Below are positions 54,672-63,201 of a stretch of DNA of 64,000 nucleotides, piece after piece; the stretch's first letter is position 1, and each line of letters opens with the position of its first letter. The stretch covers positions 62,001-126,000 of the forward strand of contig CAISJD010000049.1 in the NCBI GenBank assembly GCA_903885605.1, written 5' to 3'. The notes beneath the pieces are model-generated. The model ran no database searches. It was given only the letters and a program-made list of their open reading frames with translations, and had not been told where the DNA came from. Position numbers and translations under genes: made by a program. The DNA is from an uncultured Chthonomonas sp. Its GTDB lineage: Bacteria > Armatimonadota > Chthonomonadetes > Chthonomonadales > CAJBBX01.

Positions 54672-55955
54672 ATGCCACGTGAGGAGCCGAGCCGACGTCG
54701 AGCGTTCAGCCAGGGAGGCGTGCGCCGCGTCCTTGTGTCGGCGCTGGTCCTGCTGGCCGTCCTCGCGTCGGCACAGGCCTTGCCGAAGCCCGCGCCGCCG
54801 CGGGACCCGACCTACCTGACGATCCTCGGGCAGCCCGAGGAGTTCGCGAAGGAGTTCCCGGCCGCGCCTCCCGCGAGCAGCAGGCAGATCGGCTTCGGCA
54901 TCGTGCTCTACACGCTGAACACCGCACCGGCCGAGCTGCGGCGGCAGACGGAGCAGGCGCTGGACCAGGCCGAGCGGACGGGCTATCCCGTTCTGATCCA
55001 TCTCGATGACTGGAACTTCCCGGCGGCGTCGCAGGACCCGGCCGTGGCGGAGTGGTCTGCGTTCCCGCGGCCGGGGGAGAAGCGCGGCCCGGTGATTCGT
55101 CGGCGCTGGATCAACTGGGGCTCATGGGTCGTTGCCGGAGCGCCGCCCAACACCGAGAGCCCCGCCTTTCGCGCCGACATGCGCTTGCGCGTCCGATCGG
55201 TTGCCGACCCGGTCGCCGGACGCCTCAAGCGATGGCGGGCCGAGGGCAAGGCGCACCTCCTGGCAGGTCTCGTCGTGGGATGGGAGTCGGGCTACTACAC
55301 CATGGACGACTTCCGCCCGGGCGAGCGTCCGCGGGCAGGGGCCGAAGTCCTCGGCGACGACGAGATCGTCCGCGCGGGCTACGCCGCCCTGACGGCTCGG
55401 GGTCAGAGCGCGGCCACCGTCCGGAAGCTGGCGGCAAGGACAAGGCGCTCGGAGCTGGAGGTGATCCACGACCTGATGGTCGGCGTCGTGCATGACTACA
55501 CGGCGTTCCTGTGCGGAGTCTGCCGGGCGGCAGGCGTGCCGCGTGAGCGGATCTACACCCACTACACGGGCGTCGGCGCCCTTGCCCCGGACGCCGTGCC
55601 GGGTCCGCTCCGGGCCGATGGCCGCAACATGCCGCTCCGCGCCGCCGTCAACGGGGCGTCGCGGCCGGGCATCACAGCCACGCTACCGTGGACCGACGTC
55701 CCGCGCGCCGCCGCCGCGTTTCGGGCGGAGCGACGCCGGGAGTGGGGAGCCGTGGAGATCGAGTTCACCGACGTCACTCGCGGCGAGGAGCCCGCGCTCA
55801 AGTTCCTCGAGGCGTTGAGCGGGAGCGGCGCGCGGGTCATGTGCATCTACGGCTGGTGGGAGGCTCCCGAACACACCTTCGGCGTCCGCGGGAGCGGGGC
55901 CGTGCCGGCGATGAAGCGGTGGCTGGCCGGCGGGGAGCGAATGCCCTCGGGCTGA
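54672..55955 (+). CDS. Exported TIM-barrel-like protein, putative glycosidase
   Basis: 427 residues from ATG 54672 with AGGAG seven bases upstream. A hydrophobic stretch (VLVSALVLLAVLASAQA) is a signal peptide or anchor. The body reads as alternating strands and helices: IGFGIVLYTLNTAPAELRRQ, YPVLIHLDDWNFPA, GLVVGWESGYYTMDDF, IYTHYTGVGALAPD, AVEIEFTDV-like. Acidic residues in VVGWESGYY and EIEFTD could be the acid/base and nucleophile of a clan-A-like enzyme, but the order is unproven and I know no family. A C-terminal segment (VMCIYGWWEAPEHTFGV) closes the barrel. Possibly a glycan-degrading enzyme. Confidence 0.65.
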   Translation: MPREEPSRRRAFSQGGVRRVLVSALVLLAVLASAQALPKPAPPRDPTYLTILGQPEEFAKEFPAAPPASSRQIGFGIVLYTLNTAPAELRRQTEQALDQAERTGYPVLIHLDDWNFPAASQDPAVAEWSAFPRPGEKRGPVIRRRWINWGSWVVAGAPPNTESPAFRADMRLRVRSVADPVAGRLKRWRAEGKAHLLAGLVVGWESGYYTMDDFRPGERPRAGAEVLGDDEIVRAGYAALTARGQSAATVRKLAARTRRSELEVIHDLMVGVVHDYTAFLCGVCRAAGVPRERIYTHYTGVGALAPDAVPGPLRADGRNMPLRAAVNGASRPGITATLPWTDVPRAAAAFRAERRREWGAVEIEFTDVTRGEEPALKFLEALSGSGARVMCIYGWWEAPEHTFGVRGSGAVPAMKRWLAGGERMPSG

Positions 55956-56011
55956 TCAGGGCTTGGTCCCGACGTGTTGACGCCTCTCCGGCGCTGTGTC
56001 ATCATCGCCGA

Positions 56012-56293
56012 ATGGGATCGCTCGTCAAGGCGCACCGCCGCCGTGCGGCACGGCCGGAGCGGCGCGACGTGCTCGGGGTCACCGTCGGCCACGACCACAC
56101 CAACACCTATGAGGGCCGGCTCTTCGGGATCGCCCTCGGCTACGGCGGCAGCATCGGCTGGGCGGCGTATGGGCTCAAGAGCGACAACGAGACAGAGAGG
56201 AGCCGCCTGCGCGGCTCACGCATCTTCGTGATCGACGAGGGCGCACCCACGCGCTACGAATCGCGTTACCTCACAGTGAACAGCCTGCCCTGA
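56012..56293 (+). pseudogene. C-terminal fragment of a calcineurin-like metallophosphatase
   Basis: 93 residues with VTVGHDHTNTYEGRLFGIALG, the metal-binding GHDH motif and following strand of the purple-acid/PAP29-type metallophosphatase C-terminus. Then come YGGSIGWAAYGL and RGSRIFVIDE, in the order seen at the end of those proteins. The N-terminal two thirds, including the GD...GNHD metal ligands, is missing. The stretch upstream to 55956 holds no matching sequence. The fragment starts at ATG 56012 and ends at a normal stop. It is almost certainly not functional as a phosphatase. Confidence 0.72.
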
Positions 56294-56317
56294 CGGTGGC
56301 AACTACACGGGCTCGCC

Positions 56318-57421
56318 CTACGTGTTCCGCACGAACCAGTCGAGCAGGGCCTCCGCCTCGGCCTGTGAGGCGGCCCAGGTGTGGTACTGGGCCCTGTCGG
56401 GCCGGAGCTCCTTGTGGATCAGCTTGACCTCTTCCTGCGGACCCCATATCTGCACGGCCTTGCCGCCGGCTTGCACACGCTTGAAGAGGTCGATGTAGGC
56501 CGAGTGCCCGCCGCGACCGTCGCCCGGGACGTAAGAGAGCGTGTGGAGCCCCTTGCTCGCGACCAGGTCGTCGGTATGCACCAGCGCCCCCGGGCCGTCC
56601 CAGTGGTAGACCACGTTCCCGACGATGGCGGCCTCCTCCTCCAGCGCCGGCAGCACCCAGCGCCGGAACATGGGCGGGCTCATCATGCAGCAGAAGTCGC
56701 ACTGCAGCGTGGTGTAGGGGGCGTAGCCGACCTCGGAGAGCCGCCCGGCGCGCCAGATTGCGTCCCACAGAGCAGGGAAGACCGCACGGGCCTGCAGCAT
56801 GGCGCGGTCGATGGCCTCCGGCTCGTCGATCAGGTCCATGCAGAGCCGCTGCGGCCCGCGCAGGCCCGAGACGAGGTCCATGTTGGTGTGCAGGTCCAGC
56901 ATCCCCATGGCCGCCTTGCCTTCGGCCGCATCGGCGGCTGCGGCATAGAGCGCCAGCATCCGGCGGTAGAACGGGTTGGCCGGGTCCAGGGCGATGGGCG
57001 GCGCGGAGGTCCACTCCTCGATGCAGGGGATCGACCAGTTGGTGTCGCCGGAGTCGCCGCTCCACCCAAGCTCCGCCCCGCAGAAGACGGCGGCCTCGTC
57101 GGGGCCGAAGCTGAGCCAGACCGACGGGATCGCCTCGCCGCCGTAGTAGCCGCCCTCCACGGCCCGCATCTGCCGGCGCCCAATCTCGGCGAGGTCGAGA
57201 TGGACGCGGTCGTGGTAGTTCGTGCCCACCGGCCCGTCCGGCGGCCGCGCACCATGCCGCGGCGCCGTCACGCAGACGATGGGGCGGTCGATGATCTCGC
57301 CGGCGAAGTAGGCATCCCAGCGCCGTGCCGCGTCCGCCAGGTCCGGCTTCAGCGCCAAAGGGGTGACCGGCGTCTTCGTGACCGGCGGAAAGGTCGCGGC
57401 GGCGCGTGGGTCCTGCGTCAT
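56318..57421 (-). CDS. Uroporphyrinogen-decarboxylase-like protein, probable corrinoid methyltransferase
   Basis: 367 residues from ATG 57421 with AAGGAG about 10 bases upstream. It has a URO-D/CmuA/MtaA-type barrel with ARRWDAYFAGEIIDRP, DLVSGLRGPQRLCMDLIDEPEA, DFCCMMSPPMFRRWVLPALE, VVYHWDGPGAL and YVPGDGRGGHSAYIDLF. Members outside haem synthesis transfer methyl groups between methylated compounds and corrinoid proteins, and many are uncharacterised. No haem genes are nearby, so that role is unlikely. The cysteine/histidine zinc site of MtaA-type proteins (HxH...C) is not clearly present, though H and C residues occur in the CDFCC segment. A second family member begins at 63202. Confidence 0.8.
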   Translation of the reverse strand: MTQDPRAAATFPPVTKTPVTPLALKPDLADAARRWDAYFAGEIIDRPIVCVTAPRHGARPPDGPVGTNYHDRVHLDLAEIGRRQMRAVEGGYYGGEAIPSVWLSFGPDEAAVFCGAELGWSGDSGDTNWSIPCIEEWTSAPPIALDPANPFYRRMLALYAAAADAAEGKAAMGMLDLHTNMDLVSGLRGPQRLCMDLIDEPEAIDRAMLQARAVFPALWDAIWRAGRLSEVGYAPYTTLQCDFCCMMSPPMFRRWVLPALEEEAAIVGNVVYHWDGPGALVHTDDLVASKGLHTLSYVPGDGRGGHSAYIDLFKRVQAGGKAVQIWGPQEEVKLIHKELRPDRAQYHTWAASQAEAEALLDWFVRNT

Positions 57422-57742
57422 GGCGATTTTGCTCCTTGGTTGCAGTGGGCTACGTTCGACGCCGCAGGCGCCGGTGGGCCGACTGCCGGTCGCGGCGCAC
57501 TGAGCCAACCGACAACGGCCCACGCCGGCAGTCTGGTCGGCATCGCGGCGGGGTCCCGCTTCTCAACGAGCAGGCCGCCCTTGCAGGCAGGCAGCACTCG
57601 GGCCTCATGAATGCCGCCGATGGGCTCATCTCGCTCGCCGGCGTGGAGCGGAGGCAGCGGTGGTGGGACGGCGAGGCCCCGCGACGGCAGAGCCCGGCTT
57701 CAGCACAGGGCACTCATGCACCCGGGTGCGCCTTGCATGACG
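57422..57742. other. Intergenic region between two leftward genes
   Basis: 321 bases separate the URO-D-like gene from the nitrilase gene, both on the minus strand. Short frames exist (for example MNAADGLISLAGVERRQ) but lack a ribosome site or family features. No terminator hairpin with a T-run is visible. A promoter for the URO-D-like gene may be here; I found no clear -10. Confidence 0.35.
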
Positions 57743-58597
57743 CTACTCCGGCTTCAGGTCCTTCCGTGTGATGGCCTCTTCGACCATGGCCTGCCAGTGC
57801 TTGGACAGGAAGGGAGGGTTCCGCATGCTGTCAGTGATATACGATCGGTCAGCCCGAGAAAGGTCCAGAACCGCGGTGATCATCTCCTCCTGGTAGAACC
57901 CGGCCTCGGCCAGGGGTATCCCGTTCGGCTCTCGGATAAAGGACGATCCACTGGACGTCTGCTTGCCGTCAGGAGACTCCCCGACCGTATTGGCCACGCA
58001 GTGGAATATCTTGGAGTTCGGGCCAACCGGCTGCTGCGCTCTTCCCGATGTGCGCTTCCAGCAGACGGCCTCAATCTCGTCAGAGCTGCATGACGGGTGG
58101 AACAGCACCTTGGCTCCGGCCATTGCCGGAATGCGATAGAGCTCAGGATGCCGCCCATCACGGCAGATCACGAGCGTACAAGGGACGCCGTCTATCTCGA
58201 AAAGCGAGAGCTTGTCGCCGCCCCGGCAGTATCGGAGTTCGTCGCGGCCGGCCATGTGCACTTTGGCGTATTGGTGGACGATATCGCCGTCCCGGTTGAT
58301 GATGTGGGCAATGTTCAGGAAGCGATCTTTGGTTCGCTCAATGGCGCCCACGATGACCCAGATGCCGGCATCGCGTGCGGCGGCGCAGGTCTGGCGTAGT
58401 GATTCGGCGACCTTCGCCTGGTCCAGCTCCACCACGTAGGGGAAGTAGTAGCTGGTCAGGTTTGCTTCCGGGAAGAGCGCTACCTGGCTTCCGGCCTCTG
58501 CCGCCGACCGGATATAGTGGAGCGTCCGCTGCAGGTTGAACTCCATACTCCTTGCCCAGTGCATCTGGACACATGAGACTTGCAGCGTACCGGCCAT
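57743..58597 (-). CDS. Carbon-nitrogen hydrolase (nitrilase superfamily amidase)
   Basis: 284 residues, with an ATG behind GGAGGGG. The complete catalytic triad is E44 in LFPEANLT, K112 in YAKVHM and C145 in LVICRDGRHPE. The four-layer fold is recognisable from GTLQVSCVQMHWARS and IVGAIERTKDRFLNIAHII. It hydrolyses an amide or nitrile C-N bond, such as a carbamoyl, N-acyl or omega-amide, in the cytoplasm. The RDGRHPE after the cysteine is similar to that of N-carbamoylputrescine/beta-ureidopropionase relatives, but the substrate remains open. An extended -10 lies ~65 bases upstream. Confidence 0.9.
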   Translation of the reverse strand: MAGTLQVSCVQMHWARSMEFNLQRTLHYIRSAAEAGSQVALFPEANLTSYYFPYVVELDQAKVAESLRQTCAAARDAGIWVIVGAIERTKDRFLNIAHIINRDGDIVHQYAKVHMAGRDELRYCRGGDKLSLFEIDGVPCTLVICRDGRHPELYRIPAMAGAKVLFHPSCSSDEIEAVCWKRTSGRAQQPVGPNSKIFHCVANTVGESPDGKQTSSGSSFIREPNGIPLAEAGFYQEEMITAVLDLSRADRSYITDSMRNPPFLSKHWQAMVEEAITRKDLKPE

Positions 58598-58658
58598 AGC
58601 GTATGCCCCTCCTCAAGCTCCTCTGGCTGATCGTGCCTCTCCCCGCGCGTTGGGATTG

Positions 58659-58667
58659 AGTGTAACA
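58659..58667 (-). promoter_or_regulatory. Extended -10 promoter of the nitrilase-family gene
   Basis: Minus-strand TGTTACACT (extended -10, TGnTACACT), about 65 bases upstream of the nitrilase ATG. Compare TGTTATACT before the tRNA-fMet gene. No good -35. Confidence 0.42.
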
Positions 58668-58882
58668 TCTACCCGATCATCCGGTCAATGACACGAGGCC
58701 GAGCCGGCTCGCGCGGGCATTGCCACCGGAAGCCGGGTACGCTTTGCACCCGTGTGCGCATCGCGCGTGCGGATGGTATTCGGCAGGAGCATGACCGGCA
58801 GCGTGCTACGGCTGCTGGGAGCGGGTGTGGCGGGCAAGTCGGCGTTGATGGCCCATCTCCATGGGGTCATGAAGGGAGCGAG

Positions 58883-60343
58883 ATGGCAAGCATTCCCCGG
58901 TGCATGAGCACGCAGCACCCCGACAACGCAAGCGTGCCATTCTTCGCCTCCTCCTCGGTCCTTGCCGGCGAGGACGAGATTCGCGAGGCCTTCTACGCCT
59001 TCTCGCACCTCGGCTGTGACGAGCAGATGTGGGATGTGGAGGGCAAGGAGATCGACACCTACGTCGTCAAGAAGCTGCTCTCCAGCTACCCGGAGTACTT
59101 CCATGAGAACGTGCTCGGCGACGATGTGCGGATCACGCTGCGTGTGCCGAACCCCGCGGTGGAGAGGGCCGAGGCGAAGATCCTCCTGGAGACGCTGGAG
59201 AGCATTCCGCGCTCCTATGACGCGGCGCGGCTCTTCTACGAGCGCGATGTCCCGCCGATCTTCGAGGTGATCCTCCCCATGACCACCTCGGCCCAGGATA
59301 TCAACCGCATCTACCATTACTATATTGACCACATTGTCGGCCGACAGAACATCCGGTTCCGGGGTGATGACATCACTATCGCCGAGTGGATAGGCGAGTT
59401 TGCGCCCTCCCGCATCCACGTGATCCCGCTGTTTGAGGATGTGCCTACCATGCTCCGGTCCGCCGAGATCGTGGAGGAGTACCTGGCGGGCAAAGGGATC
59501 GAGGATCAGCGCGTCTTCCTGGCGCGCTCCGACACCTCCATGGACTCCGGGTTCGTTGCCGCAGCATTGGCGAACAAGGTGGCCCTGGCGCGGCTTGACG
59601 ACCTGGCGGCACGGTCGGGCGTCAGGATCCATCCCATCCTGGGCATGGGATCGGCGCCCTTCCGAGGCGGGCTGTCACCCCGCACCGCCGAGCGCGTCGG
59701 CCGCGAATACCCGAGCGTGGTTACGTTCACCCTGCAGTCGGCCTTCAAGTACGACTATCCGATCACCGAGGTCCGCGCCGCCTGCGAGCACCTGCGTTCG
59801 CGACCCATCCTGCCGGCCGCCCCCATCGACGTCGAGCGAGCCATGGCGATCATCGAACGGACCAGCGCGGCCTACCGCGAACACGTCGTGGAGCTGGAGC
59901 CGCACATCAACCGGATGGCCAAGTACGTGCCGGCTCGGCGCGCACGCAAGCTGCACGTGGGCCTCTTCGGCTATGCCCGAGGGCGAGGCGGGGTCACGCT
60001 GCCCCGCGCCATCTCGTTCACCGGCGCCCTCTACTCCCTCGGCTTACCGCCCGAGCTCCTCGCGTTCGAGGCGCTCACGGCAGATGACATTCAGTTCCTC
60101 CACGAGGTCTACCCATCGTTCCAGTCCAAGGTGATGGAGGCGATGGCCTGCACCGACTTCGAGGGGCCCCTGATGACCGACGCCCTGCGTCGGGCGCTCG
60201 ACCGGACCGGGTGGCATCAGCCCCAGAACGCCGAGCATCTGGCCATCGTCCGCCGCATCCGGTCGGACCATGAACGCGGCGATACCACGCACACCGGGGA
60301 GCTGGTCCTCCGTGCAGCGCTCCTGAGGAGGTTCCTGGGGTAG
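58883..60343 (+). CDS. ppcA: Phosphoenolpyruvate carboxylase, archaeal type
   Basis: 486 residues, much shorter than the ~900 of the usual bacterial PEPC. Recognition rests on IPRCMSTQHPDNASVPFFA at the start, HLGCDEQMWDVEGKEIDTYVV, FEVILPMTTSAQDINRIYHYY, IPLFEDVPTMLRSAEIV, RSDTSMDSGFVAA, GMGSAPFRGGLSP and FTLQSAFKYDYP. This is the short PEPC found in most archaea and in scattered bacteria such as Clostridium perfringens. It carboxylates PEP with bicarbonate to oxaloacetate, replenishing the TCA cycle. ATG at 58883 with GGGAG upstream. It stands alone, convergent with the GxGYxYP gene. Confidence 0.93.
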   Translation: MASIPRCMSTQHPDNASVPFFASSSVLAGEDEIREAFYAFSHLGCDEQMWDVEGKEIDTYVVKKLLSSYPEYFHENVLGDDVRITLRVPNPAVERAEAKILLETLESIPRSYDAARLFYERDVPPIFEVILPMTTSAQDINRIYHYYIDHIVGRQNIRFRGDDITIAEWIGEFAPSRIHVIPLFEDVPTMLRSAEIVEEYLAGKGIEDQRVFLARSDTSMDSGFVAAALANKVALARLDDLAARSGVRIHPILGMGSAPFRGGLSPRTAERVGREYPSVVTFTLQSAFKYDYPITEVRAACEHLRSRPILPAAPIDVERAMAIIERTSAAYREHVVELEPHINRMAKYVPARRARKLHVGLFGYARGRGGVTLPRAISFTGALYSLGLPPELLAFEALTADDIQFLHEVYPSFQSKVMEAMACTDFEGPLMTDALRRALDRTGWHQPQNAEHLAIVRRIRSDHERGDTTHTGELVLRAALLRRFLG

Positions 60344-60358
60344 TCGAGGGGCTCGGTG

Positions 60359-62719
60359 TCATCTACCGGCCCGGTCCCCCCTTGCCGTCGAGCGCAGCCC
60401 GTCGCCCCTGCCGAAGGCCAGATCCTCGAACACCACTTCGGCGCCGGGCGCCCCGGCGCAGCCGATGTACAGGCCCTGTACCGGTAGCCCCGCCCGTGCC
60501 ATCTCCTGCAGGGCAGGGTCCAGCGTGGTGCTGTAGCTGCCCAGGTGCGGGAACTCACCGAACGGAATGTAGTCGACAAGCGGCGCGTTGGGCGCGTCGA
60601 AACTGGCCTGCACCTTGACGACCCACGACCCGCCGGTCAGCGACCGCACGGCCATGGACATCTGGTTGCAGTCGGCGGGCAGCAGCACGTTGGGCAGGCG
60701 GGCCAGGCCCCAGCGGCTCCCCGGCGCCAGCTTGATCCGGAGGCCCCGCGCCGTGGCGCTGACCGTGGCGCCGTTCGCGCCCTCCCAGGCCGACGCGTCG
60801 CGCCAGGCCGCGTCGGACCATCGGACGGTCTTCGCCGCCTCGGGCGGACGGGGCTCAGCTCCTCGGCGCGAGGGATCCGCCTGAGCAGCAAGGTGCATGA
60901 GCGTGCCCAGGTCCACGATCTCAAACCGCTCCGGGTCGAGCCGCTTCTTCAGCTCGCCCAGCGCCTCGGGCAGGTCGTTCTGCAGGCCGTAGAACTCCAG
61001 GAAGCAGGGCAGGTCGCGTGAGCCGTAGGCGGCCTCGAGGTACTCCACCAGGCGCGGCCAGTCGATGATCCAGTGATTGCCCTCGATGCGGCCCCAGGTC
61101 GTCATCCAGTAGTAGCCCTCGCCGGCCGACAGTACCGGAGTGCGCCTAGGACCCGCGAAGGAGAGCCACCCGAACCTGTGGGCGCCGGAGGGCTTCGGCA
61201 GGATGCCCCGGATGTGCGGCACGGCCCGCGCCAGCGCATCGAACGCCCCCTGCTGGTTGCTGCCCCAGAGTGAGACCTCACGAAGGTTGACCGTCGCGTG
61301 GATGGCGGCGCCCGTGGCCCGGGCATGGGCCTCGACCTGGGCGCGAGTCATGAAGTCGGTGTGGACGTAGCCCGCGCCACTGGGCGCGCAGGCGAAGTGG
61401 TCGGCGGGACGCTTGGTGAGGAAGTAGTAGTCGAACAGGCCGGGGAAGCGGGCGACCATGGCCGGGTTGAGGTACCAGGTTCGGGGCACGTCGCAGCGCG
61501 GGCGGTGGTCGGCCCAGTCCAGCCTGGGCGCGTCGGCGCCGGCGAAGGCGGCAAGCTGGTCGTAGACCTGGCTGCCGGTCCAGCCCCACCACTGGAGGTT
61601 GGCCTTAAGGCCCAGCGTGTCGCCCTCGTTGCTCGTGAAGGCGAGGTAGACCTTCCGCTTGGGTCGTTCCACGCGGGGTCGATCATCCTGCCGGAACGGG
61701 AGCCGCACCAGGGGTTTGACGGCAGCGTGGAACGAGAGGTTGCCGGCGCCGGGCGTATGGACCATGGAGTGGCCCCAGCGGCTCTGGTCGGCCTCGGCGG
61801 TGCCCCAGCCGTAGCACGTTGCCGGCGCGCGGAGCGCCCTCATGACGGCATCGAAGGCGGCGAAGTCGTCGGGTGAGCCCGCCAGCGCCGTGCCGGTGGG
61901 GTTCGGTCCGCCGGCCACCAGCGTCGACGGCGCCTGCAGGCTGGAGATGTTGTAGAGGAAGGCCCGTGACCGGAAGCCGACATCGGCGCCGATCAGGTAG
62001 TCGGGCCACTCGTTCGGCCCCATCAGGTTGTCCGGGAACCGGGCGTCCGGGCAGTAGCTGCAGGTCCGGTCCAGGTGCGGCAGGCAGTGCTGCAGCAGCC
62101 ATGCGTAGGCGGCGCGGCGCGAGGTGAACTGCCGGCGCGCCACCGTGGCCACGACCCTGGCCCGGCCGAACGCCGCCTTGTGCAACCGGTAGAGGCGCGT
62201 GGAAACCGGGATGCAGAAGTTGGCGCTTGCGATGTTGGCGGCGACGAAGTGGTTGTCGGAGTTGGCGGCGTCGTAGAGGACGAGCCCGTTGAAGTGCGGC
62301 GCGAACGTGCGGATGAAGGCGTCGAACGAGCCGCCCCGGTTGACGAAACGGATGCCGTGGCGGTCGCGGTACCAGGCCCGCCAGACGTACTCGGTCTTGT
62401 AGCCGTAGTGGGTATGGTCCAGCCAAACGAGGGGGCCGCTACGGTTCACCATGCCCTGGATGGCGTAGCGGGTCCACTTCTCATCGAAGCAGGGCAGCAG
62501 CCGCTGGGCGGCGCCGGGCGCGAACTGCGGCTCATCGTGCCAGAGGAAGCTGAGCGCCTCGCGCGGCTTGAGCCCCAGGTCGCGCGGTGTGATGCGCCGG
62601 GAGGCGAAACCATACCAGCCGCGCAGCGGCGGTGGCGCTGCACGGGCGACCGACGGCAGCGCCGCAAGGAGGGCGACGAGGCAGGCGAACTGAAGCGTGG
62701 GTCGTGGTAGATCGCGCAT
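60359..62719 (-). CDS. Exported GxGYxYP-family putative glycoside hydrolase
   Basis: 786 residues from ATG 62719. The signal peptide is PTLQFACLVALLAALPSVARA. The N-terminal region (FDEKWTRYAIQGMVNRSGPLVWL, FVNRGGSFDAFIRTFAPHFNG) and the central barrel (KVYLAFTSNEGDTLGLK) fit the GxGYxYP domain family, a presumed glycosyl hydrolase of unknown substrate. GEGYYWMTTWG occupies the place of the name-giving motif in a variant form. The last ~180 residues form a jelly-roll sugar-binding-like domain (RGLRIKLAPGSRWGLARLP, AGLPVQGLYIGCAG). The gene is long and stands alone on its strand. The ribosome site before the ATG is weak. Confidence 0.72.
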   Translation of the reverse strand: MRDLPRPTLQFACLVALLAALPSVARAAPPPLRGWYGFASRRITPRDLGLKPREALSFLWHDEPQFAPGAAQRLLPCFDEKWTRYAIQGMVNRSGPLVWLDHTHYGYKTEYVWRAWYRDRHGIRFVNRGGSFDAFIRTFAPHFNGLVLYDAANSDNHFVAANIASANFCIPVSTRLYRLHKAAFGRARVVATVARRQFTSRRAAYAWLLQHCLPHLDRTCSYCPDARFPDNLMGPNEWPDYLIGADVGFRSRAFLYNISSLQAPSTLVAGGPNPTGTALAGSPDDFAAFDAVMRALRAPATCYGWGTAEADQSRWGHSMVHTPGAGNLSFHAAVKPLVRLPFRQDDRPRVERPKRKVYLAFTSNEGDTLGLKANLQWWGWTGSQVYDQLAAFAGADAPRLDWADHRPRCDVPRTWYLNPAMVARFPGLFDYYFLTKRPADHFACAPSGAGYVHTDFMTRAQVEAHARATGAAIHATVNLREVSLWGSNQQGAFDALARAVPHIRGILPKPSGAHRFGWLSFAGPRRTPVLSAGEGYYWMTTWGRIEGNHWIIDWPRLVEYLEAAYGSRDLPCFLEFYGLQNDLPEALGELKKRLDPERFEIVDLGTLMHLAAQADPSRRGAEPRPPEAAKTVRWSDAAWRDASAWEGANGATVSATARGLRIKLAPGSRWGLARLPNVLLPADCNQMSMAVRSLTGGSWVVKVQASFDAPNAPLVDYIPFGEFPHLGSYSTTLDPALQEMARAGLPVQGLYIGCAGAPGAEVVFEDLAFGRGDGLRSTARGDRAGR

Positions 62720-63071
62720 GGCTAGAGGTTGTACCAGAGCGCCCCGCCTGCGGAGTGGCGTGCCGCAAGGCGGATAGGCGGCGCATGCGGCCCGGCTCCG
62801 GCGCAGGCCGCCGGACAGGTGATGCGGAGGTACCATGCATGAAAGGCCTGACGCAGCGCGGATGCGACCATTCGATCTCGCGACGCGTGCCGTGACGGGT
62901 CGTCACGTTCGCTACCGGCGCAGGCCGTATACTGCGCTGCCTGGCCGAGATCGGCGTCAGGGCCCCGGCGACCTCTCAGTCCTCTGCTTAGCCGAGGCGC
63001 CGGATCCGCCCGCCTGGCCCCGCCGCTCACCGTCGTCCCTGACCGCCACCGACCAAGGAGACCAGTCCGTC
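62720..63071. other. Intergenic region between divergent genes
   Basis: 352 bases between the leftward GxGYxYP gene and a rightward short frame. Open frames on both strands are arginine/proline-rich and have no family features. No clear promoter was found. Confidence 0.35.
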
Positions 63072-63200
63072 ATGCAACCCCCAGAGACCATAGAGACCGA
63101 GACCAAGCTCACCCGCGTGGGCGACGGCCCCATCCTCACGCCGCGCGAGGGGATCGGCCTGGCTCGCGCCGATGTCTCGTCGTTGCTGAGCGGAGCCTAG
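63072..63200 (+). CDS. Short open frame of 42 residues, unknown
   Basis: ATG at 63072 behind AAGGAGACC encodes a 42-residue product (QPPETIETETKLTRVGDGPI, TPREGIGLARADVSS). It is soluble and has no membrane segment. It ends one base before the URO-D-like GTG, so it may be translated with that gene. GDGPILTPRE resembles the N-terminal end of some GH130-type proteins, so it could be the remaining start of a lost gene. The evidence is weak. Confidence 0.35.
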   Translation: MQPPETIETETKLTRVGDGPILTPREGIGLARADVSSLLSGA

Positions 63201-63201
63201 C

